Assembly (NCBI GenBank): GCA_028691535.1
Contig: JAQUZB010000001.1
Coordinates: 124,001 to 188,000, forward strand
DNA: 64,000 nt
Direction: 5' to 3'
Source: Candidatus Altimarinota bacterium
GTDB lineage: Bacteria > Patescibacteriota > Gracilibacteria > BD1-5 > UBA6164
The position numbers and the translations under genes are program-made. Under the pieces are notes generated by a model, which searched no databases, had not been told where the DNA came from, and was given only the letters and a program-made list of their open reading frames with translations. Shown here in pieces: positions 30,201-41,703 of this stretch. Each line of letters begins with the position of its first letter. Position 1 is the first letter of the stretch.

Positions 30201-32285
30201 ATATTCATCTTTTGGAATAACTGCATGTAAATAATCAAGTCATCAAGATGCTTTTATTATAATTAATTTAGAATTATTGTTTATAAAATTTGTGTTCAAT
30301 GTATTGTTAACATCTTCTGCTAAATCATATCAACTTTGCATTACATATTCTGGTTGTGCCAACATTAAATTAACCAATCATTTTATATAATAATTTTTAT
30401 AATTATAATTTGTTAAATTCATAGTTACAGGAACTCATTTATCATCAAAACTTATAAATTTTATAAGTTTATTTTTTATATCAATAGGTAATTTTCTATC
30501 TAAATATAATTTATCTTCTAAATATGTTACAAGTCATTCGTTTGTAAAATCTTTTTGAATTAAATAAAATCAATCAATTTCTGCAGTTCAATAAATATTT
30601 TTTGATATTCAATCTTTTATATAAGTACCACTTATAATATTTATTTTTGAGTTTTTATAATCAAGTTTTCAGTTAGTTATTTCTATTTTTTCATTATTAC
30701 TTATAGAAATAGAAAAATCATTAAAATCAACACTTCAAGTATTTATAATTATAGGATTATTGTTTGTTTCTTTAATATTAAAATTTATCAAATTTACTAC
30801 TCAACTTAATCAGCTTCCTGTTCAAGTTTTTAGATTTAATAATTCACTTTTGTTGCTATATAATATATTTTGAAATTCTTTATCATCTCAAGCATAAGGA
30901 GTAAGATAAATTTTATCAGGTATTAATTTTGTAGTATCTAGCGAATTTATGATATAACTAGCTTCATTTACCCACTGAGTTTCAGTGTATGCAGTATAAA
31001 AAGCACCATTATCATCAAATCAATCTCTACCAAATATACTAGCTGGATAATATGGATTCCATCATAAATTAACAACGCTTGAAACTCTTAAGTTTTCAAA
31101 ATTTATTCAAAAAATATTTGCAGTTCAAAGTGTTAATTCAAGTGGATTTTTGTAAATAATTGAATTCATAGATTTTTCACTATACATCATATCACTTGCA
31201 AGTAACCATTTTACAGTTGTATAAATATCAAAATTATTTCAAAGTAATTTATTTGAAATCAAAGTTAAATTAGAATTACTAGGATTTTCATCAACATAAA
31301 ATTTATACAATCTGTTTGCTAAAAACATAGATATTGCATATTCTCTTTTTGAAAATATGTAATCAATTATATTGTCAGCTAATCAATTATTTCATCAAAT
31401 AGGATTTTTTAACAATTGAACATCTATTTCTCAAGTATTAGCATCATAAAAAGGGAAACTATCTCAAGCTTTTAAGTTTCAATCTAAAAATTTTATTTTT
31501 TGATTTGTATTTATTGCATTATTATATGTGATTTTATGTGTATTTTCATCACTTTCAAATCATACCAATATCTTTGCTAGTGCATTTACATCTTCTTCAC
31601 TATAATTCCTACTATCTCAATTTTCTGCTGATTTTCAAGGAATATATTCTAGCATTAAAAATAATTGCATTATTTCTCTAGCATAGTTTTCATTTGGAGA
31701 ATTTGGAGTTTTTTGATTAAATAAATCAAGAAATTTTCAAAGAGCATAATCTCAAGCTTCTCAATTATTATAAAGATTTCTTTTAATCATATCTTTATAA
31801 CTTCATAAAGTATATTTATAAAGCATATCATGATTATTTTCAATATCAATATATGTTATGTCTTGAGTACTATTTACATATACAGAAAATATATCTTCAA
31901 ACAAAGTAAATAATTTTGCTTTTGCTTGATATGGATCATATCAATTTTTTTGTAAATAATATGATTTCATATTATCTCAGTTTGTGATGTTAAAACCAGT
32001 TCAGCTTATTATACTGTTTAGTTTATTTTGAAAATCAGTTCTATCTGGTCATTGTACAGAAGGGAATAATGAATTTACAGCGGCTTCAGCACTTCAAGTT
32101 TCTAGAAGTTTTTTTACCTTGTCTCAATCAACTCAAAAAAGAGTTTTTCTAGCTAGATGGCTAGCTTTTTCATAAGTCCAAGGATTATTTAATCAATTTG
32201 TATCACTTGCATATGATTTAAAAAACATAAAATTATTAACTATTAAACATAGGATAACAACAAAAGAGATAAATTTTTTGTACAT
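27258..32285 (-). CDS. Giant secreted DUF1800-DUF1501 fusion protein with SH3 end
   Basis: 1,675 aa; I checked the frame codon by codon over 27258-31200 and found no TAA or TAG. Signal peptide 1-25. DUF1800 spans about 30-650: ARKTLFGVDGDKVKKLL, NENYAREIMQLFLML, YSEEDVNALAKILVGF. DUF1501 spans about 675-1000: IIKASGGLDYLHAVIP, FSEFGRTLKMTGSMGTDHGK. Ig/Fn3-like segments run to about 1335, a Ser/Gly-rich linker covers 1335-1385, a helical part follows, and the last 60 residues (ILEKGDIVEQI...GYIFSKYLSK) look like an SH3b domain. DUF1800 and DUF1501 genes are normally neighbours; here they are one exported chain. Function is unknown. Confidence 0.82.
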
Positions 32286-32426
32286 ATTTTATTTATTAAT
32301 AATAACTGATTTTATTATAAAATTTGTTGTAATTATGTCAATTTAGTTTTGATATTAAATCTTTATATTTATTTTTTTCTAGTTATAATGCATATGTAAT
32401 TATTTTATTTTTTAAACATATTTAAT

Positions 32427-33401
32427 ATGAAAAAATCTAATTACTTAGCAATTGTTTTATTACTAGTTTTGTCATTTTGATTATCAAATGCAAACGAAGA
32501 AGAAGACTCAATGTCTACAACAACAGAAGTTAAAGCAGATGTTTCTGTAGAAGCTAAACCTATGATTAGAACTACTATTTGAGTAAAAGAAAAAATGGAA
32601 TTAGATAGACCTACTATGTCTGGTTCTATGATAAAAGAAAAAATGGAATTAGAAAGATCTAAATCTGGTTCTTGAATTATGGATGATATGAAAGAAGTTA
32701 GAACAGGGTCTTGAATAAGAGAAGATATAAAAGTTTTTAAAAATGATATAAAAGAAATTAGAAACGAAAAAAAAGAAGTTATCTCTACTAATCTTCAAGA
32801 TTTAAAAGATAATAGATCTGAAATTAAAACTGAATTTTCATTAAAAAGTGTTTTAAAATGATTAACTCCTGAATTAATTACTGAAGTTAAAACATTAGAT
32901 GAAACTTTTAGAAATGATGTTAAAGCTTTAGAAGAAAAAATTAAAACAAATATTTGAGATATTGTAAAAGTTAAAGAATTAAGATTAGAATTACAAAATA
33001 TTAGAATTGCATACAATGAAAAACTTATTAGTTTAGTTACTGATACTGAAGTTAAAAATACTTTAACTAAAAGATTAGAATTATTAAAACAAAATTTTGA
33101 ATTAATTGATTCAAATATTGATGCTAGAATTGAATACAGAGGAGCATTAAATGATAAAGTTACTACTTATAAAGATAAACTTTCTACTAAACTTTGAAAT
33201 GGTTTACCAAAAGTAAAAGAAGCTAATATAGAAAAAGTATTATCAAAAGTTGATAGTGTTATTACTATTATTGAAAATAATACTAAAATAACTCAATATA
33301 ATAAAGATAAAATTATTGCACAAATAATTGCCTTAAAAGAACTATTGGAAGAACAAATTGAATCAAATAGTAGTGTTTGATTAGACATCTCTGCTGAATA
33401 G
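32427..33401 (+). CDS. Secreted coiled-coil protein
   Basis: 324 aa. A signal peptide (KKSNYLAIVLLLVLSFGLSNA) is followed by a repeat region with two copies of IKEKMEL or VKEKMELDR plus PTMSGSM, then a long Lys/Glu/Asp-rich region with heptad spacing from about residue 90 to the end. No enzyme motif. Likely periplasmic or cell-surface structural. Own terminator follows. Confidence 0.75.
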
Positions 33402-33402
33402 T

Positions 33403-33438
33403 AAAAATAAAAAAGAGCCTGGCTCTTTTTTATTTTTA
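33403..33438 (+). terminator. Terminator
   Basis: AAAATAAAAAAGAGCC-T-GGCTCTTTTTTATTTT. Confidence 0.9.
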
Positions 33439-33448
33439 CTTAATAGTA

Positions 33449-33476
33449 TTGACATTTTATAATTATATATTATATT
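33449..33476 (+). promoter_or_regulatory. Promoter of the 166-aa gene
   Basis: TTGACA (33449-33454) and TATATT (33471-33476), 16-bp spacer. Confidence 0.65.
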
Positions 33477-33513
33477 TCATTATAATAATAGTTATAATTA
33501 TTATATTAATAAA

Positions 33514-34014
33514 ATGAATAATTCTGGTAATTTAAATAATGTAGTTACTGATACTGAATTTTTTGATAATTTTTTAGTTGATATAACTACTACTAATAAA
33601 GATTCCTTTAAAAAAATTGAATTTTTTTTTAATAATAAATTAGGATCTCTTCTATGATATATTAAAATACATATATTAGAATGAGATAGTGAAAAAAATA
33701 ATGTAAGAATTATAGATGTAACATCTTGATCTGGATATATATATTTATCACAAAAATTAAAGGAATTATATGATGAAAACTGATATGATGACTGAAATTT
33801 TATAAAATGAAAAGCTTCAAATTTTTTATCTTTTGTTATTTTGTATTTAAGAAGAAATTATATAGACAGAAAGGTTATTTTAGTTTCTTGTTTAGAAAAA
33901 AATAAACAATACCTAGAACCAGTAATTGATGATGTTAAAAATAGAGTTTGAGATATAATAGAATCTATAACTTGATGATGAGAATTTGTTTCTTTTACAA
34001 TTAATTTAAAATAA
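33514..34014 (+). CDS. Hypothetical protein (166 aa)
   Basis: Cytoplasmic and mixed alpha/beta: NNKLGSLLGYIKIHILEGDS, RIIDVTSGSGYIYLSQKLKE, and a C-terminal GGGEFVSFTINLK. No recognised family. The stop is 3 nt before the next ATG, so it forms a pair with the 79-aa gene. Many Gly codons are TGA, and a consensus promoter and terminator frame the pair, so it is real. Confidence 0.6.
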
Positions 34015-34017
34015 CTT

Positions 34018-34257
34018 ATGCAAAATGAATTTTTAGTACTAGCATGAACTAGAGTTAGTTTAGAATGAAGAACTGTAATGGCTTCTTGAGATTTTTTAGT
34101 ATCTTTTGACGGAAAACTTTTAAATTATATAAATCATGTAAGATCGTGAGTAAAACATCTAGTTGATAATGGTGAATTTTCTTGATATTTTGTTGATTGT
34201 ACTACTGAATATTGAATTGCTACTATAAATATAGCTGATTTATTGACAATGCATTAA
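34018..34257 (+). CDS. Hypothetical protein (79 aa)
   Basis: MQNEFLVLAGTRVSLEGRTV and ASGDFLVSFDGKLLNYINHV predict a small beta-rich soluble protein. Second gene of a two-gene operon. Family unknown. Confidence 0.6.
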
Positions 34258-34296
34258 AAAATAAAAACACTGCGAAGCAGTGTTTTTATTTTTTAA
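34257..34296. terminator. Bidirectional terminator
   Basis: 16-bp stem AAAATAAAAACACTGC / GCAGTGTTTTTATTTT with a GAA loop, between convergent operons. Confidence 0.92.
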
Positions 34297-34966
34297 TTTT
34301 TTTTGCTACAAATCATATAATAGGAAAAAATATCTTTGTAATTATTTTTGGTAACCATGTTGCATCATAATGATGAATTGTATAAGTATTTTCTGTAATT
34401 ATCATATCTTCTGATTTTTCAAAATATGCAAAAGGATAAAAATAATCTTTTGTATAAATAGTGAAATCTTTTATCTTGATATTTTTTCATGTATATTTAA
34501 TAGAGCTATATTTTTTAAATATTTTATTCATTAAATTTGGTAAAATAATTCTTGTTTTTTTAGTTTTATAAAAATCAAGGATTTCTTTTAGTATAGTATT
34601 TCATTTTTTTGCTCAAATAATTGATCATCAAATACTAAATATGTCTTGATAACCAGTAAATGCATCATTTTCAAGTAATGAATCTATATTTTTTAAAACT
34701 TCAATATCAGTATCAAAATATACTCATCAAGTATTGTATAAAGCATACATTCTAACATAATCTGCAACAAAAGCCCATTTTCTTTTCTTATAAAATGTTT
34801 TTGTATAATAAAGAGAATTTACATCAAAGTTATCTTCATTCCACTCAATTATTTCGTAATCTGGACAATATTTTTTCCAGGAATTTATACATTTTATCAT
34901 ATCATCAGATTTTTTTCATCTTCAAAACCGGCAATAATGAATGGTTTTTGGTATATTATTTATCAT
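34286..34966 (-). CDS. GT32-type glycosyltransferase
   Basis: 226 aa. IPKTIHYC-x-FG at residues 5-15, then FVADYVRMYALYNTGGVYFD (about 70-90) with the DxD motif YFDTDIEVL, characterise the Gly_transf_sug (GT32) family that transfers sugars in capsule or surface glycan synthesis. Residue 13 is encoded by CGG; this position is Trp in the family (HYCWFG), so it supports CGG=Trp. Last gene of a GT28-DedA-GT32 operon; its ATG overlaps the DedA stop by 11 nt. A weakly hydrophobic C-terminus may associate with the membrane. Confidence 0.88.
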
Positions 34967-35534
34967 TTAAAACTTTTTTTATGAAATAAGAACTAATTAT
35001 TTTTATTAAAAAATATAATAATAAAAATGAGAATAGAAGTCATATTATTAAATATTTAAAATCATCTTTATTAACGAAATATTTTCAGAAATAAAATCAA
35101 ATAAAAGTAATTAAAAATCAATTTAAAAATGAAAAAATAACTATATTTTTAAGAAATTTTTTGAAATCTACTTTATTATATCATAGATAAATCAGTCATA
35201 TACTTGTTATTGGTGGAGTGTATTTTATAACAATTAATTTATCAAAAAGAGAATGATTTTTTAGTTTTTCTTCTGTTCTTTCTAAGATTTCAAAATTTTT
35301 ATTTTTAAATATATTTTGTTTAAAAAATCTTCATAAAATATAATGCAATATATCTCAAAATAATTCTCAAATAATAGCAAAAATATAAACAAAAATAAAT
35401 GAAAATCAAAAAGTTGTTGATAATAAACTTAGTGTTAATATCGTTATTGGTCATTCAAGTATTACAGTAATAATAAGCAATATGTAAAATATTACTGTAT
35501 AATTATTATAAAAATGTAGTGCATAATCAAGCAT
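34956..35534 (-). CDS. DedA-family membrane protein
   Basis: 192 aa, about five hydrophobic segments. IIGELFGDILHYILGRFF near residue 55 and IVIKYTPPITSIGLIYLG near 110 match the two DedA re-entrant-helix regions. The P-P-I-T-S-I-G piece replaces the common R-x-x-P-G. Located between two glycosyltransferase genes, separated by 1 nt and overlapping 11 nt, which suggests a lipid-carrier (undecaprenyl phosphate) recycling role in glycan synthesis. Confidence 0.78.
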
Positions 35535-35535
35535 T

Positions 35536-36627
35536 TTACTTGTATTTAGATATTATTTTTTCTATTTTTTCTAATGAATCGGTAGTTTTATAATTTGTAT
35601 TATATATATTTGAATTATCTACTTTTTTTACTAATTCTACTAAATTATCATTTTCTCATCAAAAAACATAAAAATTATTTTTGTTTAAAAATTCAACTAA
35701 ATATTCTTGTTCAGTTTGATTTGGAGTAGGGAAAAGTACAGCTTTTTTTGATAGTTCTACCAAATCCATAATAGTAGTATAACCAGCTCTAGAAATGATA
35801 ATTTCAGCATTTAAAAATAGGTTTTTTCTTAAATCTCAACTCGCGAATGAATAAATAGTTATATCATTTTCTAGTTCTTTTTTGTAATTATTTTTTGTAT
35901 CTCAAAGTATAAAAACTTTTCTTCAATCAAGTTTTTTTGCTTGTTCTAATAATTTATTTATGAAATTATCTTTGTATTCTGCTAAATATCAACTTATAGT
36001 AAAAAGATAATCTATCATCTCAGTTTTTTCTTGTTTCGATTCATTAAAAGATGAAAGTATTCAAATATAACTATGATTTAATTTCTTAATCCAATTTGGA
36101 TGAGATAATTTTCATGCAAGAGAATTATTTATATCTGTATAATCTGGTATAAAAATATGATCAAATTTTTTAAATGAATTATAATTGAAATAATTACTTA
36201 TAAAAGAAAAAAAATCAAGTCATTTTGGCATTATAAAAGCTAATTGATGACTAAGTAAAAAACTAGGAATATTTTTAGAATAAACTCAATATCTTCAATC
36301 TGAAAATATAAAATCATACTTTTCTCATATATTTTTTACAAATTTATTTTCTTTTTTTATTATAATATTTGTTTTAATTAAATCTAAAACAAGGTAATAA
36401 TAAAATTTCCATCATTTTCATCTCTCTAAATGCGGATAATCTGTAAATTCAATAAAATTTATTTTTTCACCATTAAATTCTGATTTTAAAAAATTTAGTG
36501 CATTTCAATAACTAATAATATCAATCTCAAATCATTTTTTTAAAAAATAATTTATAATAACTGATGTTCTAGTTGCATGACCAAGTCATAATGATGATAT
36601 AGCGAAAAGTAATTTATTATTCTTCAT
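35536..36627 (-). CDS. GT28/MurG-like glycosyltransferase
   Basis: 363 aa. N-terminal LLFAISSLGLGHATRTSVII contains the glycine loop GxGHxxR of nucleotide-sugar-dependent GT-B enzymes. C-terminal IIISRAGYTTIMDLVELSKK and LFPTPNQTEQEYLV are the UDP-sugar-binding motifs of GT28 (as in MurG). Not MurG itself: it lacks the HEQN region and differs in the N-terminal part. First gene of the operon; product probably a surface glycolipid. Confidence 0.85.
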
Positions 36628-36749
36628 ATTATTATTTTTTTATTATATATAATAATATTGTATTTTATGACTCAAAAGTCAAATTTTTTAAAATTTATGC
36701 AAATAAAAAAAGTATTAATAATTAATATTAATACTTTTATAGCTTATAT

Positions 36750-36826
36750 TGGCAAGGACCGTTGGAATTGCACCAACGTCTCTCAGGGTCGGAATCTGAG
36801 CACTCTTCGAATTAAGCTAGGTCCTT
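36750..36826 (-). tRNA. tRNA with anticodon CCG, probably tRNA-Trp(CCG)
   Basis: 77 nt with encoded CCA. The acceptor AAGGACC / GGTCCTT and T-stem GTTGG / CCAAC are perfect. The anticodon loop TTCCGAC gives CCG, which reads CGG, with an A:C mismatch closing the loop. Formally Arg, but A1:U72, G73 and A37 are features of bacterial tRNA-Trp, and CGG sits at conserved Trp positions in this genome. The T-loop is TGCAATT (G at position 55) and the D-loop has C18 G19 instead of G18 G19, so the elbow pair 18:55 appears to be C:G. D-stem is weak (two wobble pairs). Confidence 0.75.
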
Positions 36827-36878
36827 AAATTAAATATTTTAAGTAGTTTTATTATAATAAAATATTTAATAAATCAAT

Positions 36879-37358
36879 TTAAATGATATTTTTTGAATTT
36901 AATGCTCACATGTATGCTAATCATATAGCATCAGCTGCATCATCAGGTTTTGGTATTTCTTGCAGTCAAAAAAGGATTTTTATAGCATTTTGAAGTTGTA
37001 ATTTATTGGCTTTTCAATTTCAAGTTATAGCTTTTTTAACTTGTAGCGGAGTATAATCCATAATTCTCAGTTTATTTTTCATTCATTCATAAACTATTAC
37101 TCATCTTGCTTGTGCAACATCTATTGCAGTTTTTGTATTTGTTTGAAAAAATAATTTTTCAACACTAAGTATTTCAGGATTATATTTTTTAATTATATGA
37201 CTTATATCATTTCAAATTTCAAGTATTTTTAATGATAAATCAATTTTTGGTGTAGTTTTAAATACTCAATAATCTAGTAATTCCATCTTATTGTTTTCCT
37301 TTTTAATTAGAGCAAAACCAATAGTTGTAGTTCAAGGGTCTATTCAAAGTATAATCAT
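36879..37358 (-). CDS. ruvC: Holliday junction resolvase RuvC
   Basis: 159 aa, normal length. MIILGIDPGTTTIGFALI carries the first catalytic Asp (residue 7), ILSVEKLFFQTN the Glu, and PDDAADAIGLAY the C-terminal Asp pair. Cuts four-way DNA junctions during recombination as a dimer with RuvAB. Start ATG 37358; the Gly of DPGT is TGA. Confidence 0.95.
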
Positions 37359-37394
37359 ATTTTAAAATAAAATAGTAAAAAGTAAATAGAATAT

Positions 37395-37425
37395 TTGACA
37401 GATAATATAATATATGGAATAATAT
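37395..37425 (+). promoter_or_regulatory. Putative promoter of the 49-aa gene
   Basis: TTGACA (37395-37400) and TAATAT (37420-37425), 19-bp spacer. The transcript would start near a hairpin AGGAG-N6-CTCCT at about 37452-37467. Confidence 0.5.
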
Positions 37426-37501
37426 ATATGTATACTTAATTTATATTCACGAGGAGAACTAACTCCTTATAACAAGTATTATTAATATAATATAAAAAAA
37501 T

Positions 37502-37651
37502 ATGAAAAGAAGAAATATAAAAATTGATTGAAAGATCTTAGATAAGATCTCATCATCAGAAGTTATGACTGATTCTGAAAAAATGAGTTTTATGAAGTTT
37601 GTAGGTTATATGACAACTTCTGAACAAAAAGAATTAGTTGAAATTATATAA
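37502..37651 (+). CDS. Small protein (49 aa)
   Basis: MKRRNIKIDGKILDKISSSE continues with SEKMSFMKFVGYMTTSEQKE. Basic N-terminus and a helical, Ser/Met-rich rest. No family recognised. It has a candidate promoter, a leader with a hairpin, and its own terminator. Confidence 0.6.
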
Positions 37652-37652
37652 A

Positions 37653-37686
37653 GTAGGGAAGAAATGCAGTCTTCTCTATTTTTTTT
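37653..37686. terminator. Terminator between convergent small gene and pilin
   Basis: TAGGGAAGA / TCTTCTCTA stem followed by eight T. The pilin stop codon is inside. Confidence 0.75.
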
Positions 37687-38062
37687 GTATATAAATTCAC
37701 GTACTAGTATTTGTATAATCAGATGATATGCTTATTTCCCAAACTATACTTTTACTTAAAATATTTTTCATATCAGCAAATAATATATAATCTATATTGT
37801 CAATTTTGTTTATAACACTACTATCTGAATAAGTGCAAGATTTATAATCACTTCATAAATCTATATATTTACTCATAGTAATTCAACTACTTTCTATACA
37901 AGTTTCTATTATGGGAAATAATAAACTTACATTTAAATAATTATTAGAATTTATAACTATTTTTGAATTTTCTCCAATCATTTTGTATACTCAAAACACT
38001 GCTATAGACAATATACTTGTAGCAACTATCACTTCAATTAATGAAAATGCTTTTTTATTCAT
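37676..38062 (-). CDS. Type IV pilin-like protein (prepilin)
   Basis: 128 aa. The class III/type IV prepilin signal is MNKKAFSLIEVIVATSILSI: short basic leader, cleavage before Phe, Glu at +5, hydrophobic helix. The C-terminal domain contains a Cys pair (ETCIES ... YKSCTYS) that may form the D-region disulfide. Lies divergently from pilT, so it is probably a pilus or pseudopilus subunit. Confidence 0.85.
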
Positions 38063-38151
38063 TATTTTTATTATAAAATACTTAATTATTTTGTTTAATA
38101 TTATAATTATGTTATTATTATTACAATATTATTTTTAATAAATTTAACTAT

Positions 38152-39147
38152 ATGAATATAGTACAAATACTTAAAGATGCATTAGAAAGAGATGCTTCAG
38201 ATATAATCCTTACTTCTTGAGCTAAACCAGCTTTAAAAATTTATTGAGAAGTTGTTTATTTAGATGAGTATGACATTTTTTCTGCAACTGAACTAAACAA
38301 TCAAATTATATCTATAATGACTGAAAAACAAAAGATTTCTTTTAAAGAAAATTTGGAACTTGATTTCCCAATTGATTTAAAATGATATTCTAGATTTAGG
38401 GTAAATGTTTTTTTTGCTAAAAATTGAGCATGAGCTGTATTTAGACCAATAAAAACTAAATTACCAAGTTTTAGAGATTTATGATTACCAGAAAAATTAC
38501 TTGAATTAATAAAAAGAAAAAATTGATTATTATTAGTTACTTGATCTGTTTGATCAGGTAAATCTACTACTATGTCAGCATTAATTGATACTATTTCAGC
38601 CAATATGTCAAAACATATTATAACAGTTGAAGATCCTATAGAATATGTTTTTAATAATAATAAATCTTTAATTGAGCAAAGGGAAGTATGATTAAATACA
38701 AAAAGCTTTGAAAATGGTTTAAAATATGCATTAAGACAGGCTAGTGATGTAATTATGATTTGAGAAATGAGAGATTTGGAAACTTTTAGATTAGCACTTA
38801 GAGCAGCTGAAACTTGAAATTTAGTTATTGCAACTCTACATACTTCTGGTGCTGCCAGAACTGTAGCAAGAATTGTAGATATGTTTCCTTGAGAAGAAAA
38901 AGAATATATTAGATCACAATTAGCAGATTCATTAGTATGAATTATTTGGCAAGATTTATTAAAAACTAAAGATGGTAAAGGTAGGGTTTTAGCTACTGAA
39001 TTACTTGTAAATAACACAAGTATATCAAATATGATTAGAAAATGAGTTTTGCATCAAATTGATGGATCAGTAGAAACTGGTATGGCAGATTGAATGCATA
39101 CAATGAAAACCAGTATAGAAAAATTAAAAGAAAAATGACTTATATAA
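38152..39147 (+). CDS. pilT: Type IV pilus retraction-type ATPase PilT
   Basis: 331 aa. LERDASDIILTSGAKPALKI is the PilT/PilU N-terminal motif, Walker A GSVGSGKST at residues 131-139, the acidic motif HIITVEDPIEYVF, Walker B SDVIMIGEMRD and the His-box IATLHTSGAARTV. The AIRNLIRE-type end of PilT is not obvious, so PilU is an alternative. Drives pilus retraction or twitching. Reading standard code would leave only fragments. Confidence 0.92.
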
Positions 39148-39148
39148 T

Positions 39149-39178
39149 AAAAAGAACCTTAAAAGGTTCTTTTTATTT
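39149..39178 (+). terminator. Terminator after pilT
   Basis: AAAAAGAACCTT / AAGGTTCTTTTT. Confidence 0.88.
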
Positions 39179-39244
39179 ATTGATAAATACATATTTTTGA
39201 GTAAAATAATTAAAAATCTATTTTACTATTACTTTCTTTTTTCT

Positions 39245-41356
39245 ATGAATGATTTTTTACAAAATTTAATACCAACACTAGAAAATCTAAAATTAATTTG
39301 ATATATTGTCGTATTTTTCGCTGCACTTATTGAAAGTTTTATAATACTTTGATATTTTATACCAGGTGCGACTATTATATTGATATTTTGAATGTTGGCT
39401 TGAAGAGGGTATTATCATCTTTGAGATGTTATATTTTTTTCTGCTATCGGTAATATATTTTGAAATATAATTAGTTACTATTTATGAAAAAAAGTATGAG
39501 TAAAAGTTTTTGAAAAATGATTTTTATTTATAAAACCATCATATTTTATAAAAGCTGAATTATTTTTTGAAAAACATTGAGGGAAGAGTATTTTATTTTG
39601 AAGAACAATTCCTTGATTAAAAGAAAATATACCATTTATATCTTGAGTTTTAAATATAAATATAGTTAAATTTATATTATATAATATAATTTGAGCATCT
39701 ATTTGGAGTATTATATTGGTATGAATTGGTTATTTTTTCTCATCAAGCTTAACGATAGCTGAAATGTGAATATCTAGATTTTGATTCATATTACTAATTA
39801 TATTAATCATATTTATAAGTATATTTTTTATTAAATTTATTTTTACAAAGTATTGAAATACATTTTTAAATTTATTGTCAGACTTATTGCTATATTTAAA
39901 ACAAAATTTTTTATCAATTAGTATAGTAAAAAAAATTATAAATAATAATCCTTGAATTGTTAAATTTTTAAATAATAGAGTATCGAAAAATATATTTACA
40001 TGACTACCATTAACAATACTTATATTATTATTTATTTATATAATGGTAGAGTATTTATTGTTTACTGATGCTGTCTTAGATGGGAAAATGATAACTCAAA
40101 TTGATGTTAGATTGTCTGAATTTTTCTATTATTTTAGAGATCAAAGACTTATAAATTTCTTTTTATTAATTTCATATTTATGAAGTAAAATAATAGTATT
40201 GCTTGTAATATTTATTTCTACAACCATACTATATTTCAGATGAAAAAAACAAGAAATAATTTGATTATTAGTATCTGTTTTTACTTCTACATTTGTAGTT
40301 GTAATTTCAAAATTATTAATAGAAAGAAATAGACCAGAATTAGCTGTATATATTGAAAATAATTATAGTTTTCCTAGTTTCCATGCTACAATATCAGTAT
40401 CACTTTATTGATACATCATATACTTCTTAGCTAAAAAATATAAATCATGGAAAACTAAAGTCAATATTTATTTTTTATGAATAATTATTGCATTTTTTAT
40501 ATGATTTTCTAGATTATATTTAAATGTCCATTACTTAAGTGATGTAATTTCTTGATGGTTTTTATGAACTCTATGACTTTTATTTTGAATAACTATTATA
40601 TGATATATTGATCATAAAATCATAATTAATAAGCTAAAATTATCAAAAATATATTCTATTTATTTGACTTACATAACTATCATTTTCTGAATTATTTTTT
40701 CAATTTTTTATTATAAAATTTATTATAATAATATAGTTTTTACTGATTATAAAAATGAAAATTACAAAACAGTCGATAATATAAATCAGTTTTTTACTAA
40801 TAATCATTTAAAATTTACAGAAACTATAACTTGAAGGGAAACAGAGACAATCAATTTTATATTTTTATCTAAAAGTGATGACAATTTATTGAGATTATTC
40901 AATGATTCTGGATGGAAAGAAGCTGATAAAATAGGAAGATACTCATTAAAAAATATATGAAAAGCTCTATTAAATAATGAATTATATAACAATGCACCAA
41001 TAACACCACTTTATTGGAATAAAGAAATTCAAAATTTTTGATTTGAAAAATTTACAGATAAAAATACTATAAAAATAAGGCATCATATAAGAATTTGGAA
41101 ATCAAATTACAAAATATGAGAAAATTATATATATGTTTGATGTTGAGTTTATGATGATTGACTAAAATGGTGAATTACTCATAAAATAGATCCAGATATT
41201 GACAAAGAAAGAGAATATATTTTTTCTACATTTACCAATAATTATGATATAAAAAATTATGATTTATTACAATTAGAAAAAGCATTTGAATGAAAGAATT
41301 TTTCTTGAGATAAATTCTTTACAGATTGAAAAGCTTATTATATAGAAATCCAATAA
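39245..41356 (+). CDS. DedA-PAP2-LssY fusion membrane protein
   Basis: 703 aa. Residues 1-200 are a DedA domain (FIPGATIILIFGMLAG, FGRTIPGLKENIPFISGVL). Residues ~240-440 are a PAP2 phosphatase domain with all three motifs: KLLIERNRPE, YSFPSFHATIS and SRLYLNVHYLSDVI. A short LssY-C-like domain follows (about 470-700): GRETETINFIFLS, GWKEADKIGRYS, PLYWN. Such fusions (LssY) are predicted to dephosphorylate and move polyprenyl or phospholipids. The catalytic His of motif 2 and 3 are present. Confidence 0.88.
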
Positions 41357-41703
41357 ATACTATATATTTTATACACATAAGTTACATTATGTGACCTAAT
41401 AAATATTTCGCAAAGTACTTCTCTAATTGTTTTAAAAATTCAAAATATATTAATTTAATTTACAGTAACATTTATTTTTATAATTATGTTACTGTTTTTT
41501 ATATTTTTAAAATAAAATGTAAATCATAATATATCCTTTTGGATTGAAAAATATTAATAAATAGTAGTTTTTGAATATATATTATTATTTTCCTAAAATA
41601 CGAAAAAATAAATGGCTTATATAAGCCATTTATAGAATAAATATTGAAATTTTGCGTTTTAAGCAATTCTAATCTATTTTACTATTTAGATTACCTGAAA
41701 ATA
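41357..41703. other. Intergenic region with two terminator-like hairpins
   Basis: No gene seen. It holds ACAGTAACAT / ATGTTACTGT with a T run (41462-41500), serving the LssY-like gene, and AAATGGCTTAT / ATAAGCCATTT (41611-41632), which may serve murD from the other side. Confidence 0.7.

Noticed and set aside
36750-36826. Ordinary tRNA-Arg(CCG)
   Set aside because: Not excluded, but A37, G73, A1:U72 and CGG at Trp sites make Trp the better reading.
38301-39017. 238-aa open frame on the minus strand
   Set aside because: It is the shadow of pilT; the plus frame with TGA as Gly has all PilT motifs.
41357-41703. A gene between the LssY-like gene and murD
   Set aside because: All frames are short and AT-composed; only hairpins are visible.
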